A stretch of DNA of 64,000 nt, from the NCBI RefSeq assembly GCF_003030465.1, contig NZ_CP028339.1:372001-436000 (forward strand), written 5' to 3'. Positions 30,918-41,459 of the stretch are shown one piece after another; within the stretch, counting starts at the first letter, position 1; each line of letters opens with the position of its first letter. The notes below the pieces were generated by a model. The model saw only the letters and a program-made list of their open reading frames with translations, was not told the DNA's origin and ran no database searches. Made by a program: the position numbers and the translations under genes. The stretch is from Thauera aromatica K172. Lineage in GTDB: Bacteria; Pseudomonadota; Gammaproteobacteria; Burkholderiales; Rhodocyclaceae.

Positions 30918-32278
30918 GCGGTATCAACCCGCTGCTCGACACCCTGCTCCACCACGTGCTGGGGCGACGGGTCGATACGGCGCTTCCCGCCCCGCTCAAT
31001 CAGGCCGTCGTTCCCCCCGGGGCGATCGAAGCACTGCGTGCGATCCATGGCGATGCTGGCGTCGATGGGCGCAAGGCCGACACTCTGGCGCCCCCCGGGC
31101 AGCGTGCCGAAGGCGCCGAAGCCGGCGCCGCCGCGCAGCGCCAAGACGCCCGTAGTCCGGGGGCATTGCCGGCGGCGGCGAACGCTTCGGCGCGGGTGCA
31201 TTTGAGTCCGTCGGCGCGCGCGATCGCCGAATTGCTGTCCCGCTTTCCCGCTGCGCCTTCGGCGCTGCGTCCGGCGGCTCCGCTGCTGGGTGCCGGCGAA
31301 GCCGACCCCGCCGTGCTCGCCGGCCGTTTCGAACAGGGCGTGCGCGACAGCGGCCTGTTCTACGAAAGCCACCTCGCACGCTGGTACCAAGGGCGCCTGC
31401 CGGTCGCCCAGCTGCTGCGCGAACCCCAGATGGCGGGGCGCCCGCCACCGCCTCGGCAAGTCCGGCAGCGGCTGCGGGTGCCGGGGAGTCCGGCAAGTCC
31501 GGCAAGTCCGATTGCGCCACTCCCGCCGTCGCCCGCGCCGGGCGCCATCCCCTCGCCGCCGCCAGCCCCGGGTGCGCCATCCATGCCGTTCCCGCCGACT
31601 TCCGCCGGCAGCCGCGGGGAGGCTGCGGCCGTTAGCATCGAGCCTGGACGGGCGCCCTCGGACGAAGGGCCGGCGGGCGAGACGGTTTTGACTTCCTCTA
31701 ACAAAATTGATAAAAGTCGTAACGTTTTGCAAAACTATCAGCGACTATCTCCCCTGCCGCCCGCCTCGGCCGGAGAGACCGTGCCGGAAGCGGTGAAGGT
31801 CGTGTCCGAAGCCGAGCCAGCGTCGTCGCGGGTGGTCGTGGAAGAAGGTTTGCAGGCGCTGGTGCGGCATCAGCTCGAGCTGCTGGCGACGCCGGTGCTG
31901 CGCTGGGAAGGCGAGGCCTGGAGCGGGTTGTTCGTCGTCCTCGCGTTGGCGCTGCCGCAGCTCGAAGGGCGCGCCGGGGCGCACGAAGGTGCAGGCGGGC
32001 AGGAGGGCGGCGAGGAGGACGAGCAGGAATGGCGCGCCGAACTCGGCCTCGATGTCGCCGGGTTGGGACCGTTGAGCGTTTCGTTGGCCTTGCGCGAGCG
32101 TGCGCTGGCGTTACGTCTGAGCGCAGCCGATGGCGGTGCGCGCGCGCGCCTCGAAGAAGGGCTCGAGGACTTGCGCAGTCGCCTCGAAGCGCTTGGTTTC
32201 GACACGCTCGAACTTGCCGTCGGTTCCGGAGCCGAAGATATGGGTGAGGACCGGGGAGTGGGCGGCGATGGGCGCTGA
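30914..32278 (+). CDS. FliK-like flagellar hook-length control protein
   Basis: 454 residues from a GTG overlapping the fliT stop (GTGA). A long Ala/Pro-rich, variable N-terminal half precedes a C-terminal Flg_hook-like domain (AELGLDVAGLGPLSVSLALR, ERALALRLSAADGGARARLE, LRSRLEALGFDTLELAVGSG). The pairing with an FlhB-like small gene fits a substrate-switch function. Oddities are a 9-base repeat (AAGTCCGGC) at about 31488-31511 and a strikingly AT-rich patch at 31690-31744 encoding TSSNKIDKSRNVLQNYQRLS. This may be a second FliK; the main fliK would be expected with fliH-fliI outside the window. Confidence 0.72.
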   Translation: MSGINPLLDTLLHHVLGRRVDTALPAPLNQAVVPPGAIEALRAIHGDAGVDGRKADTLAPPGQRAEGAEAGAAAQRQDARSPGALPAAANASARVHLSPSARAIAELLSRFPAAPSALRPAAPLLGAGEADPAVLAGRFEQGVRDSGLFYESHLARWYQGRLPVAQLLREPQMAGRPPPPRQVRQRLRVPGSPASPASPIAPLPPSPAPGAIPSPPPAPGAPSMPFPPTSAGSRGEAAAVSIEPGRAPSDEGPAGETVLTSSNKIDKSRNVLQNYQRLSPLPPASAGETVPEAVKVVSEAEPASSRVVVEEGLQALVRHQLELLATPVLRWEGEAWSGLFVVLALALPQLEGRAGAHEGAGGQEGGEEDEQEWRAELGLDVAGLGPLSVSLALRERALALRLSAADGGARARLEEGLEDLRSRLEALGFDTLELAVGSGAEDMGEDRGVGGDGR

Positions 32279-32579
32279 GCAGGGGGGGCGCCGGCAGGCG
32301 GTGGCGCTGGCCTATCGTGATGGTGACAGTGCCCCGCGGGTGGTGGCGCGCGGTTACGGCGAAATGGCCGAGCGCATCATCGCTGAGGCGCGTCGTTGCG
32401 GGGTCCATGTGCATGGTGCGCCCGAGCTGGTCGCGCTGCTGATGCAGATCGATGTGGACGAGACGATTCCGCCGGCCTTCTATCAGGTGGTGGCGGAGCT
32501 TCTGGTCTGGGTACGGGAGTTGGCTGCGGTGGATGCGGATGGAGACCCGCCGCTGTCGCAGGCGGCACGGAAAGGATGA
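32268..32579 (+). CDS. FlhB C-terminal-like export switch protein
   Basis: 103 residues from the ATG at 32268, overlapping the FliK-like gene by 11 bases. The sequence RQAVALAYRDGDSAPRVVAR, GYGEMAERIIAEARRCGVHV and IPPAFYQVVAELLVWVREL matches the cytoplasmic domain of FlhB after the NPTH site, without the membrane part. Such FlhB-like proteins (FhlB type) can partly stand in for the FlhB C-terminal domain in substrate switching. The full flhB is at 43840. Confidence 0.85.
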   Translation: MGAEQGGRRQAVALAYRDGDSAPRVVARGYGEMAERIIAEARRCGVHVHGAPELVALLMQIDVDETIPPAFYQVVAELLVWVRELAAVDADGDPPLSQAARKG

Positions 32580-32654
32580 CCCAGGGCCAGCTTGCGGGCG
32601 GCTCCGGCCCCTAGGGGCTCTGCCTGAAATGCAGGGATACAAGCGGAAGCTGTA

Positions 32655-32981
32655 GTGATAAAGATGAAGAACGAACCGTTTGGAGAGGAAGTCGAGGAGC
32701 TCAATCTCCTGTACCTGATGCTTGCCCAGCGCATGCTGACTCAGGATCGGACGAGCGCGAAGTTCCGCTTGAAGATCAACGATGCGGTGGCTGATGTGCT
32801 GCTGTCGCTCAAGCCGCGCCAGGTGCGCCAGCTCGCGGCCTGCAATCAGCTCCTGTGCCGGCTGGTGTTCGACGATGCGGAGCGTTTCAAAGCGCTGGTC
32901 GAAAACCGCCGGTTGGAGGGGTTGACCGGGCTGCATGCGGCGATCGTGCTTGCTTCGGAAGGCGAGGACGAGGCGCAATGA
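32655..32981 (+). CDS. flhD: Flagellar master regulator subunit FlhD
   Basis: 108 residues from a GTG at 32655 with GGAAG 5 bases before it; an ATG at 32664 is the alternative. [16 protein letters not shown]-like and [20 protein letters not shown] are the FlhD signature. FlhD4C2 activates class II flagellar genes with sigma-70. The gene overlaps flhC by ATGA. Confidence 0.94.
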   Translation: MIKMKNEPFGEEVEELNLLYLMLAQRMLTQDRTSAKFRLKINDAVADVLLSLKPRQVRQLAACNQLLCRLVFDDAERFKALVENRRLEGLTGLHAAIVLASEGEDEAQ

Positions 32982-33559
32982 GCGAAAAGAGCCTGGTTGC
33001 CGAGTTGGCCGAGATCAACCTCGCCGTCGAGCTGATCGAGTTGGGCGCGCGGCTGCACGTGCTGGAAGCCGAGACCGCAATCAGCCGCACGCGGCTGATC
33101 CGTTTCTACAAGGAAATCCGCGGAGTGTCCCCGCCCAAGGGGATGCTGCCGTTTTCCACCGACTGGTTCGTTACCTGGCAGCCCAACATTCATTCGTCGC
33201 TGTTTTACAACACCTACCTGCGCCTGCACGAAGATCCCGGCTGCGAGCGCATGGATGCGTTCGTCAAAGCGTTCCGCCTGTATCGGGAGCTCGTCGACCG
33301 CGATGGCGAGCAGGCCGTTCTGGGGCTGACGCGCGCATGGACGCTGGTGCGTTTTTTCGAAAGCGGGATGCTGCAGCGGTCGCGGTGCACGCGCTGCGGC
33401 GGAAAGTTCGTCGCCCACGCCCATGCACCGGTGCACGACTACGTCTGCGGCCTGTGCCAGCCGCCGTCGCGCGCCGGCAAGGGCGCGTCTTCGCATGCCG
33501 CGGCCAGGCGCTCGGAGCTGCGTACCGCTGGTGCGTGTAGCGGCCCGGCGAGCGGCTGA
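32978..33559 (+). CDS. flhC: Flagellar master regulator subunit FlhC
   Basis: 193 residues. The body [60 protein letters not shown] is FlhC. Four cysteines of the zinc site are present (CTRCGGKF and CGLC near residues 137-160). It is coupled to flhD. The Ala/Arg-rich tail after the zinc site is longer than in enteric FlhC and variable. Confidence 0.95.
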   Translation: MSEKSLVAELAEINLAVELIELGARLHVLEAETAISRTRLIRFYKEIRGVSPPKGMLPFSTDWFVTWQPNIHSSLFYNTYLRLHEDPGCERMDAFVKAFRLYRELVDRDGEQAVLGLTRAWTLVRFFESGMLQRSRCTRCGGKFVAHAHAPVHDYVCGLCQPPSRAGKGASSHAAARRSELRTAGACSGPASG

Positions 33560-33649
33560 GTGGCGGTGGGACGCTCTCCTCGCGCCACCGGACCGGCTCT
33601 GCTGCGCAGGGGCGGCGGCAACCGCCGGTCGGCGATAGCGCGGGCGGGC

Positions 33650-33676
33650 TAAAGTTCCGCCGCCCGCAGCCGATTA
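33650..33676 (+). promoter_or_regulatory. FliA (sigma-28) promoter of the motAB-che operon
   Basis: TAAAGTTC (33650-33657), 11 bases, GCCGATTA (33669-33676): 7 of 8 matches in each box. It lies 43 bases before the motA start and probably drives motA-motB-cheA-cheW and perhaps further che genes. Confidence 0.88.
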
Positions 33677-33719
33677 AATCGGGAATTCCTTTTCAGATCT
33701 TCCTCTCCGGGGCTCCGCA

Positions 33720-34592
33720 GTGCTGATACCTCTCGGCTATATCGTCGTCATCGCCTCGGTTTTCGGCGGGTTCGTGCTCTCGGGCGGCAGCCTCGGGCCG
33801 CTGTTCCAGCCCACGGAGGTGTTGATGATCGTCGGCGCGGGAGTGGGCGCGTTCATCGCCTCGAACAACGGCAAGGCGATCCGCGCCACCTTCCGCAGCT
33901 TTTCCACGCTGCGCCGCAGCGCCGGCTACAACAAGGCCATGTACATGGAGCTGATGGCGCTCCTGTACCAGTTGCTGAGCAAGATCCGCCGCGAGGGCAT
34001 GCTCGGCATCGAGCGCGACATCGACAACCCTGCGGAGAGTGCGCTCTTTTCGCAGTATCCGAAGGTGATCGAAGACCCGATGATCCTCGGTTTCCTGACC
34101 GACTACCTGCGCCTGATGGTGAGCGGCGGCATGAACCCGCACGAACTCGACGAGTTGATGCTGCACGAGATCGAGGGTTTCGAGCACGAGGCCCATGTGC
34201 CGGCCAATGCGCTCGCCCGGGTCGGCGACGCGATGCCCGCGTTCGGCATCGTCGCCGCGGTGATGGGGGTGGTGAAAGCCCTGAGCACGGCCAACGCGCC
34301 GCCCGACCAGATGGGGCAGATGATCGCCCACGCCCTGGTCGGCACCTTCCTCGGCATCCTCGTCGGCTACGGCTTCGTCAGTCCGGTGGCCCACCGCATC
34401 GAGCGCCAGGTCGCCGAGGCGGTGAAGATGCTGCAGTGCATCCGGGTGACGCTGCTCGCCAGCCTCAACGGCTACGCGCCGCCGATTGCGGTCGAGTTCG
34501 GGCGCAAGACCCTCGATTCGAGCGAGCGCCCCGATTTCGCCGAACTCGAAGCTCACGTGCGGGGCCCGCGGGCCGAGACGGGTAACGCATGA
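33720..34592 (+). CDS. motA: Flagellar stator protein MotA
   Basis: 290 residues from a GTG (LIPLGYIVVIASVFGGFVLS). It has four membrane segments, near residues 2-22, 33-50, 170-190 (MPAFGIVAAVMGVVKALS) and 200-225 (IAHALVGTFLGILVGYGFVS). The cytoplasmic loop between the second and third interacts with FliG. The protein conducts protons with MotB. It overlaps motB by ATGA. Confidence 0.95.
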   Translation: MLIPLGYIVVIASVFGGFVLSGGSLGPLFQPTEVLMIVGAGVGAFIASNNGKAIRATFRSFSTLRRSAGYNKAMYMELMALLYQLLSKIRREGMLGIERDIDNPAESALFSQYPKVIEDPMILGFLTDYLRLMVSGGMNPHELDELMLHEIEGFEHEAHVPANALARVGDAMPAFGIVAAVMGVVKALSTANAPPDQMGQMIAHALVGTFLGILVGYGFVSPVAHRIERQVAEAVKMLQCIRVTLLASLNGYAPPIAVEFGRKTLDSSERPDFAELEAHVRGPRAETGNA

Positions 34593-35539
34593 GCGCCCGT
34601 GGAGCGGGCGACCAGCGGCCGGTGATCATCGTCCGCCGCAAGAAAGTGGTGCATGGCCACCATGGCGGCAGCTGGAAGATCGCCCTGGCCGACTTCATGA
34701 CGGCACTGATGGCCCTGTTCCTGGTGATGTGGATCATCTCCAACGCCGGCCAGAAGGAACGCGATGCGGTGGCGGAGTATTTCCGCACCCCCCTGCTGGT
34801 GTCGCTGACCGGCGGCGAACGCCAGGGCACGAGCGCGAACGTGATCCCGGGCGGCGGCCCCGATCCCGCGCACGCCGAGGGCGAGCGCCAGCGCATCGAC
34901 CCGCTGAGCCAGACCCGGCCCACCGAGATCCAGCGGCGCGCGCTGCAGAACCTGCAGCAGCGCATCATCAACGCTGTCGAGGCCAGCCCGCAGCTGCGCG
35001 AGCTGCGCATCCAGATGCGCTTTGACGTGACCCGCGAAGGTTTGCGCGTACAGCTTGTCGATACCGACGCGCGGCCGATGTTCGATCTTGCGAGCGAACG
35101 CGTCGCCCCCTACATGCGCGATCTGCTGCACCTGCTCGCGCCCCTGCTCAACGAGCTGCCCAACGACCTCAGCATCGGCGGCCATACCGACGGCCTGCAG
35201 TACGTCGATGGCGTGCGCGGCGTCGGCAATTGGGAGCTGTCGGTCGGCCGTGCGAACGCGACCCGGCGCGAGCTGGTCGCCGGCGGGCTGGATGCCGACA
35301 AGCTGCTGCGCGTATCCGGCTTCGCTGACCGCGTGCCGCTGCCGTCGACCACGGCGGTCGATCCGGCGAACCGGCGCATCGAGGTGGTGGTGCTGTTCGA
35401 CGAAGTGGCCGAACGCATCCGCCACCCGGTGGACGCGGTCGATGGCTTCGGTCGCCCGCTCGAAGCGCCGGCCGACGGGACAGGGGCCGGCGGGGATGCC
35501 GGCGCGAGCGGAAAGGCGCCCGGCGCGCCCGCGGACTGA
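34589..35539 (+). CDS. motB: Flagellar stator protein MotB
   Basis: A 316-residue protein. A single membrane helix near residues 30-50 includes Asp35 (WKIALADFMTALMALFLVMW), the expected proton-binding residue. The C-terminal OmpA-like peptidoglycan-binding domain has LSIGGHTDGLQYVDGVRGVG. It anchors the stator to the cell wall. Confidence 0.95.
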   Translation: MSARGAGDQRPVIIVRRKKVVHGHHGGSWKIALADFMTALMALFLVMWIISNAGQKERDAVAEYFRTPLLVSLTGGERQGTSANVIPGGGPDPAHAEGERQRIDPLSQTRPTEIQRRALQNLQQRIINAVEASPQLRELRIQMRFDVTREGLRVQLVDTDARPMFDLASERVAPYMRDLLHLLAPLLNELPNDLSIGGHTDGLQYVDGVRGVGNWELSVGRANATRRELVAGGLDADKLLRVSGFADRVPLPSTTAVDPANRRIEVVVLFDEVAERIRHPVDAVDGFGRPLEAPADGTGAGGDAGASGKAPGAPAD

Positions 35540-35597
35540 ACGGGCGGCGCCGGGGTGATGAGGCATACGGCATTGGACTACGCGACGGGGGGCGGCG

Positions 35598-37703
35598 ATG
35601 GATATCAGTGAATTTCTCGATTCCTTCTTCGAAGAGGCGGTCGAACTGCTCGCCGACATGGAGGGGCATCTGCTCGAGCTTGACTGCGATGCGCCCGATG
35701 CCGAGCAGCTCAACGCAATCTTCCGTGCGGCGCATTCGATCAAAGGCGGCGCCGGTGCGTTCGGCTTTCAGCGCCTGCAGGAAACCACGCACATTTTCGA
35801 GAACCTGCTCGACCATGCCCGGCGCGGAGAACTGACCCTGCGCAAGGACATCGTCGACCTCTTTCTGGAAACCAAGGACATGCTTCAAGATCAGCTGGAA
35901 GCCTACCGCAGCGGCGGAGAGCCCGACCAGGCCGCCTTCGAGCGCATCTGCCGCGTCTTGCAGCAGCTGGCGCTGGAGGAAATCGGCAAGGGCGCCGGTG
36001 CGTCGGGCAGCGCACCGGTGCCGGCGGTCGAGGCGCCGCCGCCCCCGCCGCCGCCACCTGTGGTGGCCACACCGGTCGCGACCGAACCGGCTGCGGCGGG
36101 CGGAGCCGGTGGCCACGGCGAACGCCGCCTGCAGGTGAGCCTGCTCGGCGTGGCCGCCAAGGATCGGGCGCTGCTGCTCGAGGAGCTGGCTCACCTCGGC
36201 ACGCTGTGCGCGCAGCAGGGGGGCGATGAGCGCTACGACATCGAGCTGCTGACTGCGGTCGATGCGGACGACATCGAGGCGGTGCTGTATTTCATCATCG
36301 AGGCCGAACAGCTCGAGATCACGCCGCTGGCCGCCGCGCCGGCGGCTTCTGGCGCGCCGCCGGCGCCCGCAGTGACGGCCGCACCGGCGCCGGCTGCAGC
36401 GGCCGTGCCGGCCCCCGTACCCGCCCCGCCGGCCAAGGCCGCTGCTGCGGCGAAGGGGGGCGGCGAGTCGTCGTCGATCCGGGTGCCGGTGGAGAAAGTC
36501 GACCAGATCATCAACCTGGTGGGCGAGCTGATCATCACCCAGTCGATGCTCGAGCAGACCGCGAGCGGGCTGGACGACGTCACCCACACTGCGCTGCTCA
36601 ACGACATGGGAGTGCTGCAGCGCAACGCGCGCGACCTGCAGGAAGCGGTGATGTCGATCCGCATGGTGCCGATGGATTACGTGTTCAGCCGCTATCCGCG
36701 CCTGGTGCGCGACCTCGCGGGCAAGCTCGACAAGGACATCGAGCTGGTCACCGAGGGCGAGTCGACCGAGCTCGACCGCAGCCTGACCGAGCGCATCATC
36801 GATCCGCTCACCCACCTGGTGCGCAACAGCCTGGACCACGGCATCGAGCCGCCGGCGGTGCGCGAGGCCGCGGGCAAGCCGCGCCGCGGCCGGCTGACGC
36901 TGTCGGCGCAGCATCAGGGGGGCAACATCCTGATCGAGGTCAGCGACGATGGCGCCGGGCTCAACCGCGACAAGCTGCTGGCGAAGGCGCGCGAGAAGGG
37001 GCTCGCGGTGGCGGACACGATGACCGACGACGAGGTCTGGCAGCTGATCTTCGCTCCCGGCTTCTCCACCGCGGAGCAGGTCAGCGACGTTTCCGGGCGC
37101 GGCGTGGGCATGGACGTGGTCAAGCGCAACATCCAGAGCATGGGCGGGCGGGTCGAAATCTTCTCGCGCCTCGGCGAAGGCACCACCACCCGCATCGTGC
37201 TGCCGCTGACGCTGGCGATCCTCGAGGGGATGTCGATCCGGGTCGGCGAGGAAGTCTTCGTGCTGCCGCTGTCGGCGGTGCTGGAGTCGCTCCAGCCGAA
37301 GGCCGAAGACCTGCATTCGATGGGCGGGGACGATGTGGTGCTGAAGGTGCGCGGCGAGTATCTGTCGGTGATCCCGGTGCATGAGGCGCTGGCGGTGGCG
37401 GGGGCGTGCACCGACCCGGTCGGCTGCATCGCGGTGATCGTGCAGGCCGAGGGACGGCGCCACGCCCTCCTCGTCGACGAGCTGATCGGCCAGCAGCAGG
37501 TCGTGGTGAAGAATCTCGAGACCAATTACCGCAAGGTGCCGGGCGTCTCCGCGGCGACGATCCTCGGCGACGGCCGGGTGGCGCTGATCCTGGACATCGG
37601 CGGGCTGCACCGCCTGAGCCGGGACGCGAAGGTGAGCACGGGAGCCGCAGGCGGGGCGAAAGCAGGACGGAAAACTTCGATCAAGGAGGTGGAGACGCTA
37701 TGA
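35598..37703 (+). CDS. cheA: Chemotaxis histidine kinase CheA
   Basis: A 701-residue protein. The HPt domain carries the phosphorylated His at residue 46 ([20 protein letters not shown]). A long Ala/Pro linker includes a short P2-like segment. The dimerisation helix ([20 protein letters not shown]), the kinase core ([49 protein letters not shown]) and a C-terminal CheW-like domain follow. It phosphorylates CheY and CheB in response to receptors. It is coupled to cheW by ATGA. Confidence 0.97.
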   Translation: MDISEFLDSFFEEAVELLADMEGHLLELDCDAPDAEQLNAIFRAAHSIKGGAGAFGFQRLQETTHIFENLLDHARRGELTLRKDIVDLFLETKDMLQDQLEAYRSGGEPDQAAFERICRVLQQLALEEIGKGAGASGSAPVPAVEAPPPPPPPPVVATPVATEPAAAGGAGGHGERRLQVSLLGVAAKDRALLLEELAHLGTLCAQQGGDERYDIELLTAVDADDIEAVLYFIIEAEQLEITPLAAAPAASGAPPAPAVTAAPAPAAAAVPAPVPAPPAKAAAAAKGGGESSSIRVPVEKVDQIINLVGELIITQSMLEQTASGLDDVTHTALLNDMGVLQRNARDLQEAVMSIRMVPMDYVFSRYPRLVRDLAGKLDKDIELVTEGESTELDRSLTERIIDPLTHLVRNSLDHGIEPPAVREAAGKPRRGRLTLSAQHQGGNILIEVSDDGAGLNRDKLLAKAREKGLAVADTMTDDEVWQLIFAPGFSTAEQVSDVSGRGVGMDVVKRNIQSMGGRVEIFSRLGEGTTTRIVLPLTLAILEGMSIRVGEEVFVLPLSAVLESLQPKAEDLHSMGGDDVVLKVRGEYLSVIPVHEALAVAGACTDPVGCIAVIVQAEGRRHALLVDELIGQQQVVVKNLETNYRKVPGVSAATILGDGRVALILDIGGLHRLSRDAKVSTGAAGGAKAGRKTSIKEVETL

Positions 37704-38197
37704 GTCATTACAACGCCGATTCCGCGGCCGGCGGCGCCGAGGCGCAACACCGCGAGTTCCTCGTGTTTTCGCTCGGCGACGAGGAGTACGCCGTCGATAT
37801 CCTCAAGGTGCAGGAAATCCGCGGCTACGAGAGCGTGACCCGGATCGCCAACGCGCCCGATTTCATCAAGGGGGTCACCAATCTGCGCGGGGTCATCGTG
37901 CCGATCGTCGATCTGCGCATCAAGTTCAGGCTCGAGCACACCGGATACGGGCCCGAGACCGTGGTGATCGTGGTCAATGTCGGTGGACGGGTGATCGGGA
38001 TGGTGGTCGACGGCGTCACCGACGTGATGACGCTGACGCCGGAGCAGATCCGGCCGGCGCCCGAATTCGGCGTCACCCTGTCGTCGGATTTCCTCAGCGG
38101 GCTGGGCAGCGTCGATGACCGCATGCTCGTGATCGTCGATATCGAGAAGCTGCTGACGAGCGGCGAGATGGCGCTGGTGGAGGAGGCGCGGGCCTGA
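37700..38197 (+). CDS. cheW: Chemotaxis adaptor CheW
   Basis: 165 residues. [40 protein letters not shown] and [19 protein letters not shown] are the CheW signature. It links CheA to receptors. A palindromic CCGGCCCTAGGGCCGG at 38235-38250 follows in the gap before the receptor gene, without a T-tract. Confidence 0.97.
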   Translation: MSHYNADSAAGGAEAQHREFLVFSLGDEEYAVDILKVQEIRGYESVTRIANAPDFIKGVTNLRGVIVPIVDLRIKFRLEHTGYGPETVVIVVNVGGRVIGMVVDGVTDVMTLTPEQIRPAPEFGVTLSSDFLSGLGSVDDRMLVIVDIEKLLTSGEMALVEEARA

Positions 38198-38286
38198 GCC
38201 TGCGGCAGTACGGCGGCACAACACAAGAAAAGTGCCGGCCCTAGGGCCGGTCACGACAGGACACGAGACCGAGGAGGGAACGTTCG

Positions 38287-40518
38287 ATGCGCAATAACCA
38301 GCCCGTCACCCAGAAAGAATACGAGTTGAAGGAGGAGCAGATCCTCAACACGCGCACCGACTTGAACGGTGTCATCACCTATGCGAACCGGGCGTTCGTC
38401 GAAGTGAGCGGCTTCAGCCGCGAGGAACTGATCGGCGCTCCGCACAACATCGTGCGCCACCCCGACATGCCGCCGGAAGCCTTCGCCAACATGTGGCAGA
38501 CGCTGCAGGCCGGCGAGAGCTGGCACGGCCTGGTCAAAAACCGGCGCAAGAACGGCGACTACTACTGGGTCGATGCGAACGTCACTCCGGTCATGGAAGG
38601 CGGCAGCGTGGTCGGCTACGCTTCGGTGCGGCTGAAGGCCGAGCGTGCCGCGGTCGAGCGCGCCGAAGCGGCCTACCAGCGCATCCGCGAGGGCAAGGGC
38701 GGGGTCGTGCTGGCACGCGGCCAGATCAAGCGCGGCGGCCTGCTGGGCTGGCTCGGCGGGCTGAACGTGCGCACCATGCGCGCGCGGATGATCGCGATGA
38801 TGACGATCGCCGCGGGCCTGCTGATCCTGACCGGTGGCCTCGGCCTGTATGCGATGGACAGCGCCGGCCAGCGCGTGCTCGAACTGCGCCGCGACGGTCT
38901 GGAAGACATTGCCCGCCTGCAGCAGATCGACCAGCTGATCACCCAGGGCTATCAGTCGGTGACTTCGTCGAACCCGATGACGGTGCTCGAGGGGCGCGAA
39001 GAGCGCGCCGGGACGGTCGGCCGCCTGAGCTCGAACATGCTCGAGCTGTGGGAAGCTTATCGCGCCCGCGAGATCAACCACACCGGGATCGCTGGCGAAT
39101 TCGACCAGGGCTTCAATGGCTATGTCGATGGCCTGCAGGGAATGGCGGACCTGCTCTCCGGCGGGGAGCCGTTCGAGGTCTACCAGGCGGTGATGCAGCG
39201 CTCGCCCGAATTGCAGGCCACGGGCATCAAGCTGTCGGCGATGGTGTCCTCGCTGGTGGGTGAAAAACAGGTCCTCGCCGCGGCGCTGGCGACCGAGGCC
39301 GAGGACATGCAGGCGAAGATGGCAATGGTGCTGGCGGTCGGCGCCGGCCTGGGCCTGGTGCTGCTGACCCTGGTCGGGGTGATGGTGATCCGCGGCCTGC
39401 TGCGCGCGGTGGCCGAACTGCGCGCGTTCGCGCTGCAGATCGCGGTGGGCAACATCGGTATCGATGCGCCCGAGCGGCGCGACGACGAACTCGGCAAGCT
39501 GATGCTCTCCTTCGACGTGATGCGGCGCAGCCTCGGCAACATCGTCACCGAGGTCAATTCCGGCATCGCCGTGGTGACGCCGGCCAGCCGGGAGATCGCG
39601 GCGAGCAACAACGACCTGTCCTCGCATACCGACCAGCAGGCCGCAGCGCTGCAGGAGACCGCCTCGAGCATGGAGGAAATGACCGCCACCGTGCGCCAGA
39701 ACACCGAGAACGCCCGCCAGGCGAGCGGACTGACGTCGGATAACGCCAAGCGCGCGCGCACCGCGGGCGAGCACATGCGCGGCGTGGTGGATTCAATGGG
39801 GCGGATCACGGCGAGCTCGCGCAAGATGTCGGACATCATCAACGTCATCGACTCGATCGCCTTCCAGACCAACATCCTCGCGCTCAACGCCTCGGTCGAG
39901 GCCGCGCGCGCCGGCGAACAGGGGCGCGGTTTCGCCGTCGTCGCCGGTGAGGTGCGCAATCTGGCCGGGCGCTCGGCGAACGCGGCGAAGGAGATCCGCG
40001 CCCTGATCGACACCTCGTCGTCTGAAATCGAGGGCGGTGCCGAACTCATCCACCAGGCCGAAGCGTCGATCGGCGAAGTCGTGAATGCGACCAGCCGGGT
40101 CAACGACATCATGGGCGAGATCACCGCCGCCTCCGAAGAACAGACCAGCGGCATCGGGCAGATCAACCAGGCGGTGGTCGAGATGGACAAGGTGACGCAG
40201 GAAAACGCCTCGCGCGTGCAAAGCACGGCGCGCGCGGCGGCCGCACTGGAGCACCAGGCCGAGCAGCTGACGGTTGCGATCGCCGCCTTCCGCCTGCGCG
40301 GCGCCGGCGCGGAGCGCGCCGGGCTGCACCATGCCGCGGTCCCGGCGACGCGCGCCGGCAGCACGGCGAAAGCCCGCCCCGCCTTGGCCGCAGGAGAGGC
40401 CGAGTCCGGCAATCGGCGCCGTGTGCGCGCCGCTGCAGCCACGGCTGCGCCCGCGGCGGCACTGGCGGCACCACTCGGAATGGCTGCCTCCGCCGTCGAC
40501 GACTGGGAGGAGTTTTGA
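38287..40518 (+). CDS. PAS-containing (Aer-like) methyl-accepting chemotaxis protein
   Basis: 743 residues from the ATG at 38287 with GAGGAGG upstream. The N-terminal PAS domain reads [36 protein letters not shown] and [16 protein letters not shown], the Aer/energy-taxis type. Two membrane segments follow (near 165-190 and 345-370), then HAMP and a signalling domain ([20 protein letters not shown]). It ends VDDWEEF; DWEEF resembles the NWETF tether that recruits CheR and CheB. The stop overlaps the cheR start. Confidence 0.93.
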   Translation: MRNNQPVTQKEYELKEEQILNTRTDLNGVITYANRAFVEVSGFSREELIGAPHNIVRHPDMPPEAFANMWQTLQAGESWHGLVKNRRKNGDYYWVDANVTPVMEGGSVVGYASVRLKAERAAVERAEAAYQRIREGKGGVVLARGQIKRGGLLGWLGGLNVRTMRARMIAMMTIAAGLLILTGGLGLYAMDSAGQRVLELRRDGLEDIARLQQIDQLITQGYQSVTSSNPMTVLEGREERAGTVGRLSSNMLELWEAYRAREINHTGIAGEFDQGFNGYVDGLQGMADLLSGGEPFEVYQAVMQRSPELQATGIKLSAMVSSLVGEKQVLAAALATEAEDMQAKMAMVLAVGAGLGLVLLTLVGVMVIRGLLRAVAELRAFALQIAVGNIGIDAPERRDDELGKLMLSFDVMRRSLGNIVTEVNSGIAVVTPASREIAASNNDLSSHTDQQAAALQETASSMEEMTATVRQNTENARQASGLTSDNAKRARTAGEHMRGVVDSMGRITASSRKMSDIINVIDSIAFQTNILALNASVEAARAGEQGRGFAVVAGEVRNLAGRSANAAKEIRALIDTSSSEIEGGAELIHQAEASIGEVVNATSRVNDIMGEITAASEEQTSGIGQINQAVVEMDKVTQENASRVQSTARAAAALEHQAEQLTVAIAAFRLRGAGAERAGLHHAAVPATRAGSTAKARPALAAGEAESGNRRRVRAAAATAAPAAALAAPLGMAASAVDDWEEF

Positions 40519-41459
40519 GCGTCGGCCCCGATTCCAGGAACCGGGCGGACGCTTCGGCGTCCGGCCTTTCCTGCGCGCGCGACCTCGAGCTGACCGGGAG
40601 CGACTTCGAGCGCATCCGCACGCTGATCTACGAGCGCGCCGGCATCGTGCTGTCCGAGCACAAGAAAGAAATGGTCTACAGCCGCCTGGCGAAGCGCTTG
40701 CGGCACCACGGGCTGCAGCGTTTCAGCGACTACATCGCGCGCCTCGAGCGCCAGCCCCAGGCGCGCGAGTGGGAGGCCTTCACCAACGCGTTGACCACCA
40801 ACCTGACCGCCTTCTTCCGCGAGGCCCATCATTTTCCCCTGCTCGCCGACCATGTCCGGGAGCGCCGCGGGCCGGTGCGGGTGTGGTGCGCGGCGGCCTC
40901 CAGCGGCGAGGAGCCGTATTCGATCGCGATGACCCTGGTCGAGGCGCTCGGGGCGCGGGCGAGCGAGGCTCAGGTGATCGCGACCGACATCAACACCGAC
41001 ACCCTCGACAGCGCGCGCGAAGGCATCTACTCGATGGAGCGGCTCGAGCGCATCGACCAGGAGCGCCTGCGGCGCTTCTTCCAGAAAGGCCGGGGCGCGC
41101 GCCAGGGATTCGCCCGGGTGCGTCCCGAAATCGCGGCGATGATTCGTTTCGAGCCGCTCAACCTGCTTGCCGAGAAGTGGTCGATCGATGGCCCCTTCGA
41201 TGCGATATTTTGCCGTAACGTCATGATTTATTTCGATACTTCGACCCAGGCCCGGATCCTCGAGCGCTTCGCGCCGCTGCTCAAGGCCGATGGCCTGCTG
41301 TTCGCCGGGCATTCCGAGAATTTTTCCTACATCACCCAGTCGTTCCGCCTGCGCGGGCAGACGGTGTATGTCCGCGCCGCAGGCGCGCACGCCGCACCCG
41401 CCGGCCGCCGCCCCGAAGGCCCGTTCGGGCGCGTCGCCGAAGAAGGATGGGCGTCATGA
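40515..41459 (+). CDS. cheR: Chemotaxis protein methyltransferase CheR
   Basis: 314 residues from a TTG at 40515 (TTGA overlap with the receptor stop), with GGGAGG just upstream. No ATG/GTG start is available that keeps the N-terminal domain. [20 protein letters not shown] and [18 protein letters not shown] form the N-terminal domain. The SAM-binding [20 protein letters not shown] and [20 protein letters not shown] are the catalytic domain. It methylates receptor glutamates. Confidence 0.93.
   Translation: MSVGPDSRNRADASASGLSCARDLELTGSDFERIRTLIYERAGIVLSEHKKEMVYSRLAKRLRHHGLQRFSDYIARLERQPQAREWEAFTNALTTNLTAFFREAHHFPLLADHVRERRGPVRVWCAAASSGEEPYSIAMTLVEALGARASEAQVIATDINTDTLDSAREGIYSMERLERIDQERLRRFFQKGRGARQGFARVRPEIAAMIRFEPLNLLAEKWSIDGPFDAIFCRNVMIYFDTSTQARILERFAPLLKADGLLFAGHSENFSYITQSFRLRGQTVYVRAAGAHAAPAGRRPEGPFGRVAEEGWAS

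Noticed and set aside
35169-37610. An 813-codon minus-strand frame opposite cheA
   Set aside because: Antisense of cheA, whose HPt, kinase and CheW-like motifs are unambiguous.
38235-38250. A terminator between cheW and the receptor gene
   Set aside because: The CCGGCCCTAGGGCCGG palindrome has no loop and no T-tract, and the genes downstream belong to the same chemotaxis unit.
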